Assembly: GCA_030754885.1 (NCBI GenBank)
Contig: JASLZL010000021.1
Coordinates: forward strand, 1 to 64,000
Reading direction: 5' to 3'
Source of the DNA: Rhodospirillales bacterium
Lineage (GTDB): Bacteria; Pseudomonadota; Alphaproteobacteria; Rhodospirillales; JASLLZ01
DNA: 64,000 nt
Part shown: piece after piece, positions 43,729 through 55,165 of the stretch
Layout of the letters: every line of letters starts with the position of its first letter
How positions within the stretch are numbered: position 1 is the first letter of the stretch
Program-made: the position numbers and the translations under genes
The notes under the pieces: generated by a model
Told to the model about the DNA's origin: nothing
The model's input: the letters and a program-made list of their open reading frames with translations, nothing else
Database searches by the model: none

Positions 43729-44672
43729 GGCTTGGACTCTCCTTGATCGGGATGGCGCACGCCCAGGATATGGCAAATGGCAAAAACCAGATCGGCACGG
43801 TTCAGGGTGTAAAAATGAAATTGCTCGACGCCGTGGGCATTGAGCACGCGGCACTGTTCGGCGGCAATGGTTGCCGCCACCAGTCGGCGGGTGTCCGGGT
43901 CGGCGTCCAGGCCGTCAAACAGATCCGCCATCCAGCCCGGCACCGAGGCGCCGCAAGTTTTGCTGAAGTCGAGAATGCGGGAGTAATTGGTTACCGGCAG
44001 GATGCCGGGCACGATGGGAACGGTGATGCCAGCCGCCGCCACACGATCGCGGAAGCGAAGAAAGACGTCGTTGTTGAAGAAGAACTGAGTGATGGCGCGC
44101 CCGGCGCCGGCGTCGATTTTGCGCTTCAAATTGTCCAGGTCGGCGGCGGCGCTGGCGGCCTCGGGATGGACTTCGGGATAGGCGGCGACGCTGATCTCGA
44201 AATCCGCGACGCGCTTCAGTCCAGCGACCAAATCGGCGGCATAGGCGTAGCCGCCGGGATGGGCCTGGTATGCCTCGGTCGCGTCCGGCGCGTCGCCACG
44301 CAGTGCCACGATGTGGCGGATGCCGGCTTCCCAGTAACGCTTCGCAATGGCATCGATCTCGTCTCGGGTCGCCTCGACGCAGGTCAGATGGGCGGCGACC
44401 TGAAGCGCCGTCTCGCGGCGGATGCGCAAGACCGTGTCGTGGGTGCGCCGCCGGGTCGAGCCGCCGGCCCCGTAGGTGACGGAGAAGAAGGCCGGATCCA
44501 GGGGCGCCAGACGACTAACGCAGGACCACAGCGAACGCTCCATCTTCTCCGTTCGGGGGGGGAAGAATTCGAACGACACCTTGACGCCGAGCGGCGCCGC
44601 GACCGCCAGGGCCGACAGTGCCGGGGTTACGCCGGTGGTGGTTTCTTCCGTGGAATTCCTTGTCACGGTCAT
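43725..44672 (-). CDS. metF: 5,10-methylenetetrahydrofolate reductase
   Basis: [43 protein letters not shown]; overlaps metH start by 4 nt. Confidence 0.95.
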
Positions 44673-45625
44673 GATCCTTGCGCTCCACGCTTGCTGGCCA
44701 ACCAGACGGTCACTGTTAACGGATCGCCCGGTAGATGTTCGATCGCCTTGATCTCTAAATAGGTTGCCTCGCACCAATCGCACAGCTGGTAATCGCCGAA
44801 CCCCAGGCGCCGGTGTTCGTGCTCGCGGCGCAGATACTCAAGATCGTGGGGCGCGAAGTCGGCAATCAACAGGTGCCCGCCCGGACGCAGCACGCGCGCC
44901 GCCTCAACCAGGGCGCGGGCCGGATCGTCGGCGAAGTGCAGGACCTGATGCACGCTCACCGCGTCAAACGAGGCGTCGGGGAAATCGAGTTGATACATAT
45001 CGCCCTTGCGCAGTGCCAGGTTCTTCAGGCCCGAGCGTTCCAAATTGACGCGCGCCACCGCCAGCATGTCGTGCGAGAGGTCGATACCCAGTGCCCGGCT
45101 GAACCGGGGTCCAAAAACCTCAAGCATGCGCCCGGTTCCGGTGCCGATGTCCAACAGATCCCCAACGCCGGTGGCCGGAAGCAAGCGCTTGAGGACGTCC
45201 TCCACTTCCCCTTCGTCGACATGGAGCGAACGCAGTTCGTCCCACCGTTTTGCATTGCGGCGGAAATAGTCGGCGGCCGCCCGGGACCGTTCCTCCTTAA
45301 CCTCGGCCAGACGTTTGAGGTCGAGCGTAAGAACCGGGTCGTCCGCCGGCATAAGGGCGCACAAGCGCCTGGCGGTCTCGGCGCCCGGACCTTCCTCGAT
45401 CAGTCTGTGAAAGACCCAGCTGCCCTCACGGACCCGGTCCAGCAGGCCGGCCTCGGCGAGCAGCCTAAGGTGGCGCGACACACCGGGTTGGCTTTGGCCG
45501 AGGATGTGAACCAACTCGCTCACCGTCAACTCGGCCTGGGCGCATAGGCCCAGGATGCGCAACCGGGTTGGCTCCGCCGCCGCTCGCAAGGCGCTTAACA
45601 GGGCATCCAAGGGTCGGCTCTCCAT
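44669..45625 (-). CDS. ArsR-family regulator fused to SAM-dependent methyltransferase
   Basis: N-terminal wHTH (EPTRLRILGLCAQAELTVSELVHILGQSQPGVSRHLRLL), C-terminal LLDIGTGTGRMLEVFG; 4-nt overlap with metF. Confidence 0.9.
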   Translation of the reverse strand: MESRPLDALLSALRAAAEPTRLRILGLCAQAELTVSELVHILGQSQPGVSRHLRLLAEAGLLDRVREGSWVFHRLIEEGPGAETARRLCALMPADDPVLTLDLKRLAEVKEERSRAAADYFRRNAKRWDELRSLHVDEGEVEDVLKRLLPATGVGDLLDIGTGTGRMLEVFGPRFSRALGIDLSHDMLAVARVNLERSGLKNLALRKGDMYQLDFPDASFDAVSVHQVLHFADDPARALVEAARVLRPGGHLLIADFAPHDLEYLRREHEHRRLGFGDYQLCDWCEATYLEIKAIEHLPGDPLTVTVWLASKRGAQGS

Positions 45626-45663
45626 GCTCCAATTGCCCACCATCAGGCTGAGCAGTGAATTAA

Positions 45664-45690
45664 TGATATATATATATCTTTATATATATT
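45664..45690. promoter_or_regulatory. AT-rich palindrome upstream of the ArsR-methyltransferase/met operon (candidate operator)
   Basis: tgATATATATATATctttATATATATt, about 40-65 bp upstream of the start codon. Confidence 0.5.
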
Positions 45691-46032
45691 GCAAGGGTTG
45701 TCCCTATCCCCTTGTTTTCATTTTGTTGCCCTGTCTGGCGGCGCATTGTAAATTTACAACATGCGTGTCTTTTTGCTCACATTGAACCCCCATCTCTCTG
45801 GTTTTTTGGCCTCGGCTGTGGTACGACAACCATGATCGCATCTGTATGGCAATGATTTGTCGGTTTCAGCGACGGCAATCGTAACAGTCCGTCGAATAAC
45901 AAAATCTAGTGTAAGGCCGGCTTTTCGATCCCAACAGGTAGAGATAATTGAATCGGACACCGGGGAATTGTCCCGGGAAGAACCCCTAAGGGGCCGGGAG
46001 ATGGGCGTAACCACAAACGTTCGGTGATCGAT

Positions 46033-46863
46033 ATGAAACGACGAACAGGAATCCTTTTCCCTACCCGGCTGGGCGCTGTCCTTTTGGCGGCTTTCATGTT
46101 CGCCGGTTGTGCCACTATGCCCGACCCCGCCGATAAGGAAGCGGTGGCCGAGTTCAAGGAAATTAATGATCCAGGTGAGCCCGCCATGCGGGCCATATTC
46201 GAATTCAACCTGGTCCTCGACAAGATGGTCCTGAAACCCGCCGCCGAATTCTACAAGGGTTTCATTCCCCCTGTCCTACAGAGCGGCGTGCACAATTTTC
46301 TCAACAACCTGCGCACGCCGATCATCCTGCTCAACGACGTTTTGCAGGGCAAGTTTGAACGGGCGGGAACGACCCTTTCGCGGTTTATTGTCAACACCAC
46401 CGTTGGTGTTCTCGGTTTAAGTGACAAGGCGGCGGAAATGGGGATGGAATACCACAACGAGGACTTCGGTCAGACCCTCGCCGTCTGGGGTGCCGACGAG
46501 GGACCGTACTTGATGCTGCCTATCTTCGGTCCCTCCAATCCGCGTGACGCCGTTGGCCTTGCGGTTGATTTCCTTACCGACCCCATCAACTTATGGGCCA
46601 ACAATACGAACCGCGAAGAGGTGGTTTGGGCGCGTACGGGAACGCGAGCCGTTGACGAGAGAGCGCGCAACTTCGACGTCATTGAGGATCTGGAAAAATC
46701 GTCGCTCGATTTCTACGCCACCGTCCGCAGCCTCTATCGACAACGGCGCAAGGACGAAATCAACGACGGCAAAGCGTCGGGCAACATGCCGGCGCCGGGG
46801 CTTGGCGAGAACTCTCCATTCCCCATGACGATCGACGGTTCAGAGATCTCGCAGTCGAAGTGA
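46033..46863 (+). CDS. mlaA: MlaA/VacJ-family lipoprotein
   Basis: Lipobox FMFAGC; FNLVLDKMVLKPAAEFYKGFIPPVLQSGVHNFLNNLRTPIILLND; LPIFGPSNPRDAVG. Confidence 0.93.
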   Translation: MKRRTGILFPTRLGAVLLAAFMFAGCATMPDPADKEAVAEFKEINDPGEPAMRAIFEFNLVLDKMVLKPAAEFYKGFIPPVLQSGVHNFLNNLRTPIILLNDVLQGKFERAGTTLSRFIVNTTVGVLGLSDKAAEMGMEYHNEDFGQTLAVWGADEGPYLMLPIFGPSNPRDAVGLAVDFLTDPINLWANNTNREEVVWARTGTRAVDERARNFDVIEDLEKSSLDFYATVRSLYRQRRKDEINDGKASGNMPAPGLGENSPFPMTIDGSEISQSK

Positions 46864-46865
46864 CC

Positions 46866-47504
46866 ATGGCGTTTCGCCGCTGCCTTGCCATCGGCCTCGT
46901 GGGTTTGGTGCTGACTTCAATGGTCAGCGGCCCGGTACGCGCCGCCGACCCCCTTGAGGCCCACGCCGAAACCTTTATCGCATCCCTTGCCGACAAGGCG
47001 GTCCAGGCGCTTACCGTCGAGGGTGCCCAGCGATCGGAGCGCGTGAGCCGGTTCCGCCGACTGTTCAACGATCACTTCGCCGTCCACGGCATCGCCAAGT
47101 GGGTACTCGGGCGCTATTGGCGCCGCGCGAGCGATGACGAGCGCAGCGAATACTTGATCCTCTTCGAGGACATGATCGTCGTTTCCTACGTCGATCGCTT
47201 TGCCGGCTATACGGGCGAGGCCCTGGCCATTACCAAGGCGGTGGCGTTGAACGACGACAGCGCCATGGTATATTCCGAGATCGTGCGGCCAACTGGCGGC
47301 CCTCCGGTCCGTGTCGATTGGCGTGTCGCCACCGAGGATGAAAACTTGCACGTCGTCGATGTGGTCATCGAGGGGACCTCCATGAGCACGACGTTGCGCT
47401 CTGACTTCAGCTCCATCATCCGCCGCGAGGGCGGCAAGGTTGCCGGCCTCCTCAAGGTGCTGCGCGACAAAACGAAGAGCCTGCGCCAAGACCTGGCTAA
47501 GTAG
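46866..47504 (+). CDS. mlaC: MlaC/Ttg2D-family phospholipid-binding protein
   Basis: Signal peptide; FRRLFNDHFAVHGIAKWVLGRYWR; adjacent to mlaA. Confidence 0.85.
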   Translation: MAFRRCLAIGLVGLVLTSMVSGPVRAADPLEAHAETFIASLADKAVQALTVEGAQRSERVSRFRRLFNDHFAVHGIAKWVLGRYWRRASDDERSEYLILFEDMIVVSYVDRFAGYTGEALAITKAVALNDDSAMVYSEIVRPTGGPPVRVDWRVATEDENLHVVDVVIEGTSMSTTLRSDFSSIIRREGGKVAGLLKVLRDKTKSLRQDLAK

Positions 47505-47517
47505 CCTTTCTCTGAAT

Positions 47518-49242
47518 TTACCAGACCAGTGCCTGGCCATCGCGCCGGGGATCGGCGGCCGCCATCAGGGCGCCGCTTGCGCCGTCCACTTGGATCGCCC
47601 CGGCACTGCCCGTTGCCCCCCAGGCTTCCAGGACCTCGACGGTGTGGCCCAGGCGGCCAAGCTCGGCCGCGACATCGCCACCGAGGCGGTCCTCGATCTC
47701 CAAGGCGTTGCGCTTGGCATGGGGGAACGTGGAATTCATGCGTTCTTGGTGATGGGTCCAACGCGGCGCTGCCATCGCCTCGCCGACGTTCAAACCGTGG
47801 TCAAAAATAGCCGAGACCACCTGCATGTTGGTTTGGACCTGGGTATCGGCGCCGGGCGTTCCGCATATCAGCTCCAACCGCCCTCCGGCGTCGGCCGGTG
47901 CGGCGAAGACCATGACCGGGTTCATGGTATGGCGCACCCGCTGGCCGCCATGCAGGCGATCGATATGATCGGGGTCCAGGTGCCAATAGGTCATGCGGTT
48001 GTTGAGCAAGATGCCGGTGCCGTCGGCGACGATTTGGGAACCGAACAGGGTCTGGATGCTCTGCAATTCGCTGACCGCGTTGCCCCAGCGGTCGACGACG
48101 CAGAAATGGGTGGTATCGGACCCTCCGTCAGCACCGCCGTCCGGCCGGTGAAAACGTTTGGTCCCATCGGGGGGAGCCGTTTGGAAGGCCCAGGCGTCGC
48201 CTTCGCGAACGTTTGCACTGGCGCGTCCGGGGTCGATCAGGTTCGCGCGTTGGGCGGCGTAGTCTTTCGATAACAGACCGGCGACGGGAACGTCGACGAA
48301 TTCCGGGTCGGCGAGATAGGCCTCACGGTCGGCAAAGGCAAGGCGCTTTGCCTCCACCATTACGTGGATGGCGTCAGCCGTATTGTGGCCCAGCGCCGCC
48401 ATGTCGAAGGCTTCAATCAGGTTGAGCTGCTGCAAAAGCACGTGGCCGTTGGTGTTAGGCGGCGATTCATAGACGCTGCGACCGCGATACGTGGTGGTAA
48501 TGGGGTCCTGCCATCGGCTGCGGTGGCGGCGTAAATCCTCAAGCGTCAGGAGACCGCCTTGTTCCTCCGAGAAACGAACCAGTCGATGGGCGATCTCACC
48601 GTCATAGAAGGCGTCGCGTCCGCCCTCGGCAATAAGACGGTAGGTGCCGGCCAGGTCCGGGTTGCGCCGCACCTCGCCGGCCCGCAGCGGCCGTCCATCA
48701 GGTGCGAAGATGGCGGCTGAAGCGGGAAAGCGATGCAATTGTTCATAGTCGGACGCGATCCGTGCCTGATAATGCGATACTGGCACGCCGTCCTCGCACA
48801 GTGCGATCGCCGGCTCCAGACAGCGTGCCACCGCCAGCGTTCCGTAGCGCCCGTGTGTCTCCAAAAGCGCGTCCACGACGCCCGGTACCGAGACCGAAAG
48901 AATACCGGTCAAGGGGATGGTGCCCTGGTAACGCTCTGGCGTCGCCGCCAGGGGCGCGGCCCCGGTGCCGTTGACGACCTCAAGCGTGCCGGCCTTTTGC
49001 ATGTGCACCATGACGATGCCGTCGCCGCCGATGCCTGAGCCCTGGGGCTCGGCGGCACCAAGTGCAAAGCCAATGGCCAAGGCCGCGTCGACAGCGTTAC
49101 CGCCGTCAATCAGCGCCTCCATGCCGGCCATGGCGGCCAGGGGATGATTGGCAACCACGGCGCCTTGAGTGCCCATGGAAGTCGGCGAGAATGCTTCGGA
49201 TTTGATACCGTGGGGAGAGGGTTGCATGGTTTGCCCGCTCAT
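47518..49242 (-). CDS. ggt: Gamma-glutamyltransferase family protein
   Basis: GGSDTTHFCVVDRWGNAVS nucleophile Thr; GTGILLNNRMTYW. Confidence 0.9.
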   Translation of the reverse strand: MSGQTMQPSPHGIKSEAFSPTSMGTQGAVVANHPLAAMAGMEALIDGGNAVDAALAIGFALGAAEPQGSGIGGDGIVMVHMQKAGTLEVVNGTGAAPLAATPERYQGTIPLTGILSVSVPGVVDALLETHGRYGTLAVARCLEPAIALCEDGVPVSHYQARIASDYEQLHRFPASAAIFAPDGRPLRAGEVRRNPDLAGTYRLIAEGGRDAFYDGEIAHRLVRFSEEQGGLLTLEDLRRHRSRWQDPITTTYRGRSVYESPPNTNGHVLLQQLNLIEAFDMAALGHNTADAIHVMVEAKRLAFADREAYLADPEFVDVPVAGLLSKDYAAQRANLIDPGRASANVREGDAWAFQTAPPDGTKRFHRPDGGADGGSDTTHFCVVDRWGNAVSELQSIQTLFGSQIVADGTGILLNNRMTYWHLDPDHIDRLHGGQRVRHTMNPVMVFAAPADAGGRLELICGTPGADTQVQTNMQVVSAIFDHGLNVGEAMAAPRWTHHQERMNSTFPHAKRNALEIEDRLGGDVAAELGRLGHTVEVLEAWGATGSAGAIQVDGASGALMAAADPRRDGQALVW

Positions 49243-49247
49243 CGCCG

Positions 49248-50930
<1,683 letters not shown>

Positions 50931-51076
50931 GGCGCTCTCCTTGGGCGGCTGTGAGTGGCGCGATAAAACCCCGGTGCGCCCGTCGCCGGATGAAAGCACC
51001 GCCGCCGCCTGGGTTCAAGGGGTCCCGTGTCGTCGACGGTGAAATGCGGTGGCTTTTGCCGGCGCGACGTGAAACC

Positions 51077-53059
51077 ATGCGCGCGTTAGAGTTAAATCCG
51101 GCGTATGGAGAGGCCTTCTTGACGGCAAAGGGTGTCTGGCTGTTCTCGTTGCTCGCCGCCTACTGGGCCTATTGCATTGCCTGGGGCTGGCGCGGGGCGC
51201 GGCGGACGAATTCCCCCAGCGATCATTTCGTCGCCGGTCGCGGGATCGGGCTTTGGGTCTATGTCCTGGCGGCCACCGCCACATCGCTCTCGGCCTGGGT
51301 TTTTGTGGGCCACGCGGGCCTCGTCTACAGCGACGGCTTGCCTTACGCCACCGTCGGATTAATCGCCATTACCGTCCCCCTGAGCGGGGTCCTGTTCCTC
51401 AAGCGCCAATGGATGGTCGGCCGGCGTTTCGGCTATCTGAGTTCGGGCGAGATGTACGCCGATTATTACCGGGGCGAGGCTATTGGAATACTTGCCGTCG
51501 TCGTCGCGGTTCTTTTCGCCGTTCCCCTCGTGGCAATACAGTTCAAGGCATCGGGCTATCTGATCGAGGGGCTCACGGAAGGTCGGGTAAGCCGCCAGTG
51601 GGGCATGGGGATCATTGCCCTGGCTGTCCTTGTCCACGTGGCGATGGGCGGCGTGCGCGCGGTGGCCCGGGTCGGTGCCGCACAGTTCGTCCTTTTGGCC
51701 CTGGGTCTGGTGATAGCCACTTTTTGGATCCTCGATACCGTCGGTGGCTGGGAAGCGGTGCAGGACGGGTTGGCCAGGTTGGGTGCCTCCAAAGACGCCA
51801 TCGGAGGGACGACGGGCGGCCAGGGTGGCGGTGATTTTGACGCCGCCTTCGCTATTCCCGGTGTCATCCAGTTCACCGCTGGCGTGGATCTGGCGGCCCC
51901 CGTCGGCAGTTCGTGGACCGGCGTCATGGGACTCAGCTTTATTATCGCCATGATGGGCGTCCAGGCGTCCCCGGCGTTCACCATGTGGGCGTTCTCCAAC
52001 GCCTCACCGCGCGCCTTTGCCGCGCAGCAGGTTTGGGCGTCGTCCTTTGTCGTCGGCCTCTTGCTCGTGGTTTTTGCCGCCGGGCTTGGCATGGGCGCCC
52101 GTTTGCTCGGCGCCGACGGGTTAGCGGCAGCCGTCGGCGAGACCCCCGATACCTTGGTGCCCCATACTCTTAACCTGCTGGCAAGTTCGGCCCCGTGGCT
52201 GGCCGGCCTGATCGCCGCCGCTGCCCTTGTCGTCATGCAGGCTCTCGGCACCGCTTGCCTGTCGACGACCGGCGCCATGCTGTCGCGCGATCTCTATCGG
52301 CGTATTTTCAACCCCAAGGCGGGAGATGGGGCACAAGTGATGGTGAGCCGCCTGAGCACCTTTGGCCTCGCCGCACTGGCGCTCGCGGTGGCCGGTGTCT
52401 CGGACGACGCCGTGGTAATTCTGGGCGGCTTGGCGGTGGCCTTCGGAGTACAGATGGTACCGCCTTTGGCCGGGCTCGTGTGGTATCCGTGGGTCACGCG
52501 CCAAGGGGCGACATGGGGCTTGGCGGCGGGTCTTCTCGGCGTTTTTCTGACCGAGTCCGCCGGTTCCGCCATCCTCCAGGCCGTCGGCCTGGAATTGTGG
52601 GGCCGCTGGCCCGGGACCATCCATTCGGCGGCCTGGGGCTTGGCGGCCAACGTCGTTGTTTGCGCTCTCGTCTCGGCTTTAACCCAAGACGGGCGCGACT
52701 TAGAGCACCGCATGACGGTGCATGGCTTCCTCGGCCGCCACGCCGCCTTGCCGGCCGACAAGATGAGCCTTAGGCCCGTCGCCTGGATCATGGTTCTTGT
52801 CTGGTTGTTCTTCGGCGCCGGGCCGGGGGCGGTCATTGGCAACGACGTCTTCGGCGCACCGGACGCCGGGGTCCAAGGCTGGACCTTCGGCATTCCATCC
52901 TTATGGGCGTGGCAGATCGTGTTCTGGGGGCTCGGCGTCGCGATGATGTGGTTCCTTGCCTACAAGATGGAGATGTCCACCGTGACCAAGGATGAAATCG
53001 TGGCCTTGACCAAGGATGAGGATTCCACATCCACCGCCTTGGAGACGCCATGCATTTGA
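51077..53059 (+). CDS. Sodium:solute symporter family transporter
   Basis: Multi-TM; DHFVAGRGIGLWVYVLAATATSLSAWVFVGHAGLVY; YLSSGEMYADYYRGE. Confidence 0.85.
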   Translation: MRALELNPAYGEAFLTAKGVWLFSLLAAYWAYCIAWGWRGARRTNSPSDHFVAGRGIGLWVYVLAATATSLSAWVFVGHAGLVYSDGLPYATVGLIAITVPLSGVLFLKRQWMVGRRFGYLSSGEMYADYYRGEAIGILAVVVAVLFAVPLVAIQFKASGYLIEGLTEGRVSRQWGMGIIALAVLVHVAMGGVRAVARVGAAQFVLLALGLVIATFWILDTVGGWEAVQDGLARLGASKDAIGGTTGGQGGGDFDAAFAIPGVIQFTAGVDLAAPVGSSWTGVMGLSFIIAMMGVQASPAFTMWAFSNASPRAFAAQQVWASSFVVGLLLVVFAAGLGMGARLLGADGLAAAVGETPDTLVPHTLNLLASSAPWLAGLIAAAALVVMQALGTACLSTTGAMLSRDLYRRIFNPKAGDGAQVMVSRLSTFGLAALALAVAGVSDDAVVILGGLAVAFGVQMVPPLAGLVWYPWVTRQGATWGLAAGLLGVFLTESAGSAILQAVGLELWGRWPGTIHSAAWGLAANVVVCALVSALTQDGRDLEHRMTVHGFLGRHAALPADKMSLRPVAWIMVLVWLFFGAGPGAVIGNDVFGAPDAGVQGWTFGIPSLWAWQIVFWGLGVAMMWFLAYKMEMSTVTKDEIVALTKDEDSTSTALETPCI

Positions 53060-53065
53060 GAGGCA

Positions 53066-53773
53066 TTAGCGAGACAGCAAGATTCCCGACACATGGGCTT
53101 GGGCCGGCGTCTCGGCGGGCTGGCCGGCGACGCCGATGAAGACGATCCCTACTTGGCCTTGGTCGTCTTGCGGCCACGCACGAGCATAAAGGTCGGCCAG
53201 GTCGGCCGTTTCCAGCCACCACGAACCGGTGTTCTCTCGTCCGCCGCGTTGGAAGTAGCGATGACCGGTTTTCCGGACGTATTCATCAAAACTTCCCCTT
53301 TTCAGGGCCGCCGCGCCCCAAACGATGGTCACTCGGCGGTCATGGATAGGCAGGGCCGTTCCCGGCCAGCCCCAGGTGGTGGCGCCCGCGCCTTGCAGGT
53401 TGCCACCCCGGAAGCCGACGACAAGGCTGACGGGGTGGGTCACACCATCGTGGGGTCCCATATTCCAGGCCCAGCTCAGATAGGGCGTGGCGAGCAATTT
53501 CGCCCGGGTGAGCCGAGCCAGGAGAAAGCTGTCCGAACCGCTGTTGAAAAGCAGCGCCGGCACCCCGTCCTTATTGACCACCGAGGCCCGCCCGGGTTTG
53601 TCCAGCGTCCCCTCGATTACCCAGCTGCTGGGCGGGGTGGTGGGGGAAAAACCGGGCGCGGGACCCAGGACCCGGATCTGTCCGCCGTCCGGCTCAATCA
53701 CGGTGTGGGGCACCGCGCAACCGACGAGTAGCACGATCGCAAGGGCGAGAAACTTAATCGAGCGGGCCGCCAT
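53066..53773 (-). CDS. DUF3047-family lipoprotein
   Basis: Lipobox VLLVGC; LSWAWN...VGFRGGN...DDQGQVGIVFIGVAGQPAETPAQAHVSGILL. Confidence 0.75.
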   Translation of the reverse strand: MAARSIKFLALAIVLLVGCAVPHTVIEPDGGQIRVLGPAPGFSPTTPPSSWVIEGTLDKPGRASVVNKDGVPALLFNSGSDSFLLARLTRAKLLATPYLSWAWNMGPHDGVTHPVSLVVGFRGGNLQGAGATTWGWPGTALPIHDRRVTIVWGAAALKRGSFDEYVRKTGHRYFQRGGRENTGSWWLETADLADLYARAWPQDDQGQVGIVFIGVAGQPAETPAQAHVSGILLSR

Positions 53774-53782
53774 GGACGGTGC

Positions 53783-55165
53783 TCACTCCTTCTTTTCCTC
53801 GGCGGCTGCTTGGATGTCCTGGGCCTGGAGCCAGGCCGGCGAGCCTCGAGGGAGGACTTTTTCAGCACGCTTTGCATGGTAGCGCGCGTCGCGCTTTTTA
53901 CCCTTGAGGAAAGCCTCTTCGGCCATGGACAGGGCGCTCATGCCCATTTGGCCATCGCGGCCGTAGGCGATCGCCAGTTGATGCCAGATAGAGGCGCTAT
54001 TGGGCTGATTCAGTAAGGCGGCACGCAGGTTGAGGATTGCCGAGGCAAGGAGGGCCGGATCGTTATTTTCCAATTGGGCGCGGGCCAGCCCGATGCGCAG
54101 TAAATAGGAACCGGGTTGAAGTTGAACGGCGCGGCCAAAAGGATCAAGGGACTCGGCCACGCGACCGTTCTCGAACAACATCTGGCCCCGTAACTCTTGG
54201 AAAAAAGGGTCGGCGGGGCGTTCGCGAATGAGCCCTTCGATCAACGCCAGCGCTTTATCCAGTTCGGCCCTGCGTTGACCGGGTCCGCATCCGCAATAGG
54301 CGATGGCGCGGGCATACCGTGCCTCGATAGCGGTGTCCGTCGCCTTGTATTCCCGCAAAGTTCGAGAGATGGGATTGAGGAAGGCCATGAGTTTGGCGCG
54401 CATGCGCCGATGCCTTTCACTGTAGTCAGCCGGCAGCGCCCTTGCACTCGTGGAGCGCGACAAGTGGTCGCGCAGGGCTTCGACGCGGTCGAAGGTCAGC
54501 GGGTGCGTGCGGACATAGGGATCTTGGTGACGGACGCTCAACAACTCCTGATCACCCAGGATCTCGAAAAATTCCAACAAGCCTTGCGCCGAGGTGTTGG
54601 TGGCTTCGAGCAATCGAAACGCTGCCTGATCGGCCGCAGATTCCTGGGTCCGGGTATAGCGCAGAAAAGTGCGCAAGGCGGCTTGTTGTCCGCCCAAGAT
54701 GATAGCCTGGCCAAGCTCCGGGCGTCCCGTGCCAATGGCTGCGGCGCCCCCCAGAACGTAAGCCAGAATGGATTGCGCCGTAGTGTCGCGCATGGCATCG
54801 TGGATGCGCGACAGATGGCCGCCCGCGATGTGTCCAATTTCGTGGGCGATAACCCCGATCACTTGGCCGGCGTGTTCGGTCCGCATCAACAGACCCGTAT
54901 TGAGGAACAGGTTCTGTCCGCCGGCGACGAAGGCGTTAAGCGACTTGTCGCCAACCAGATGAATGCGTACTGACGAAGGGTCAAGGCCGGCTGCTTGGAA
55001 GAGTGGCGTCGCATAGACGCGGATGGTATTTTCAATTTCCGCGTCGCTGACGAACGAGAGTTTTTTGGCTGCCTTGGCGGGTGACCACGGCGATAGGGCG
55101 CAGATCACGGCAAACACCGCAATCAGGGCAAGCATGGGACCAGGAACCGAATTCAAGCGTTTCAT
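53783..55165 (-). CDS. M48-family metalloprotease with TPR-like C-terminus (BepA-like)
   Basis: VIAHEIGHIAGGH zinc motif; signal peptide; C-terminal repeats. Alternative ATG start at 55135. Confidence 0.88.
   Translation of the reverse strand: MKRLNSVPGPMLALIAVFAVICALSPWSPAKAAKKLSFVSDAEIENTIRVYATPLFQAAGLDPSSVRIHLVGDKSLNAFVAGGQNLFLNTGLLMRTEHAGQVIGVIAHEIGHIAGGHLSRIHDAMRDTTAQSILAYVLGGAAAIGTGRPELGQAIILGGQQAALRTFLRYTRTQESAADQAAFRLLEATNTSAQGLLEFFEILGDQELLSVRHQDPYVRTHPLTFDRVEALRDHLSRSTSARALPADYSERHRRMRAKLMAFLNPISRTLREYKATDTAIEARYARAIAYCGCGPGQRRAELDKALALIEGLIRERPADPFFQELRGQMLFENGRVAESLDPFGRAVQLQPGSYLLRIGLARAQLENNDPALLASAILNLRAALLNQPNSASIWHQLAIAYGRDGQMGMSALSMAEEAFLKGKKRDARYHAKRAEKVLPRGSPAWLQAQDIQAAAEEKKE

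Noticed and set aside
45661-45690. TA-rich tract considered as an origin or repeat array
   Set aside because: Single short palindrome upstream of an ArsR gene; operator is the simpler reading, and there are no DnaA-box clusters or repeat units.
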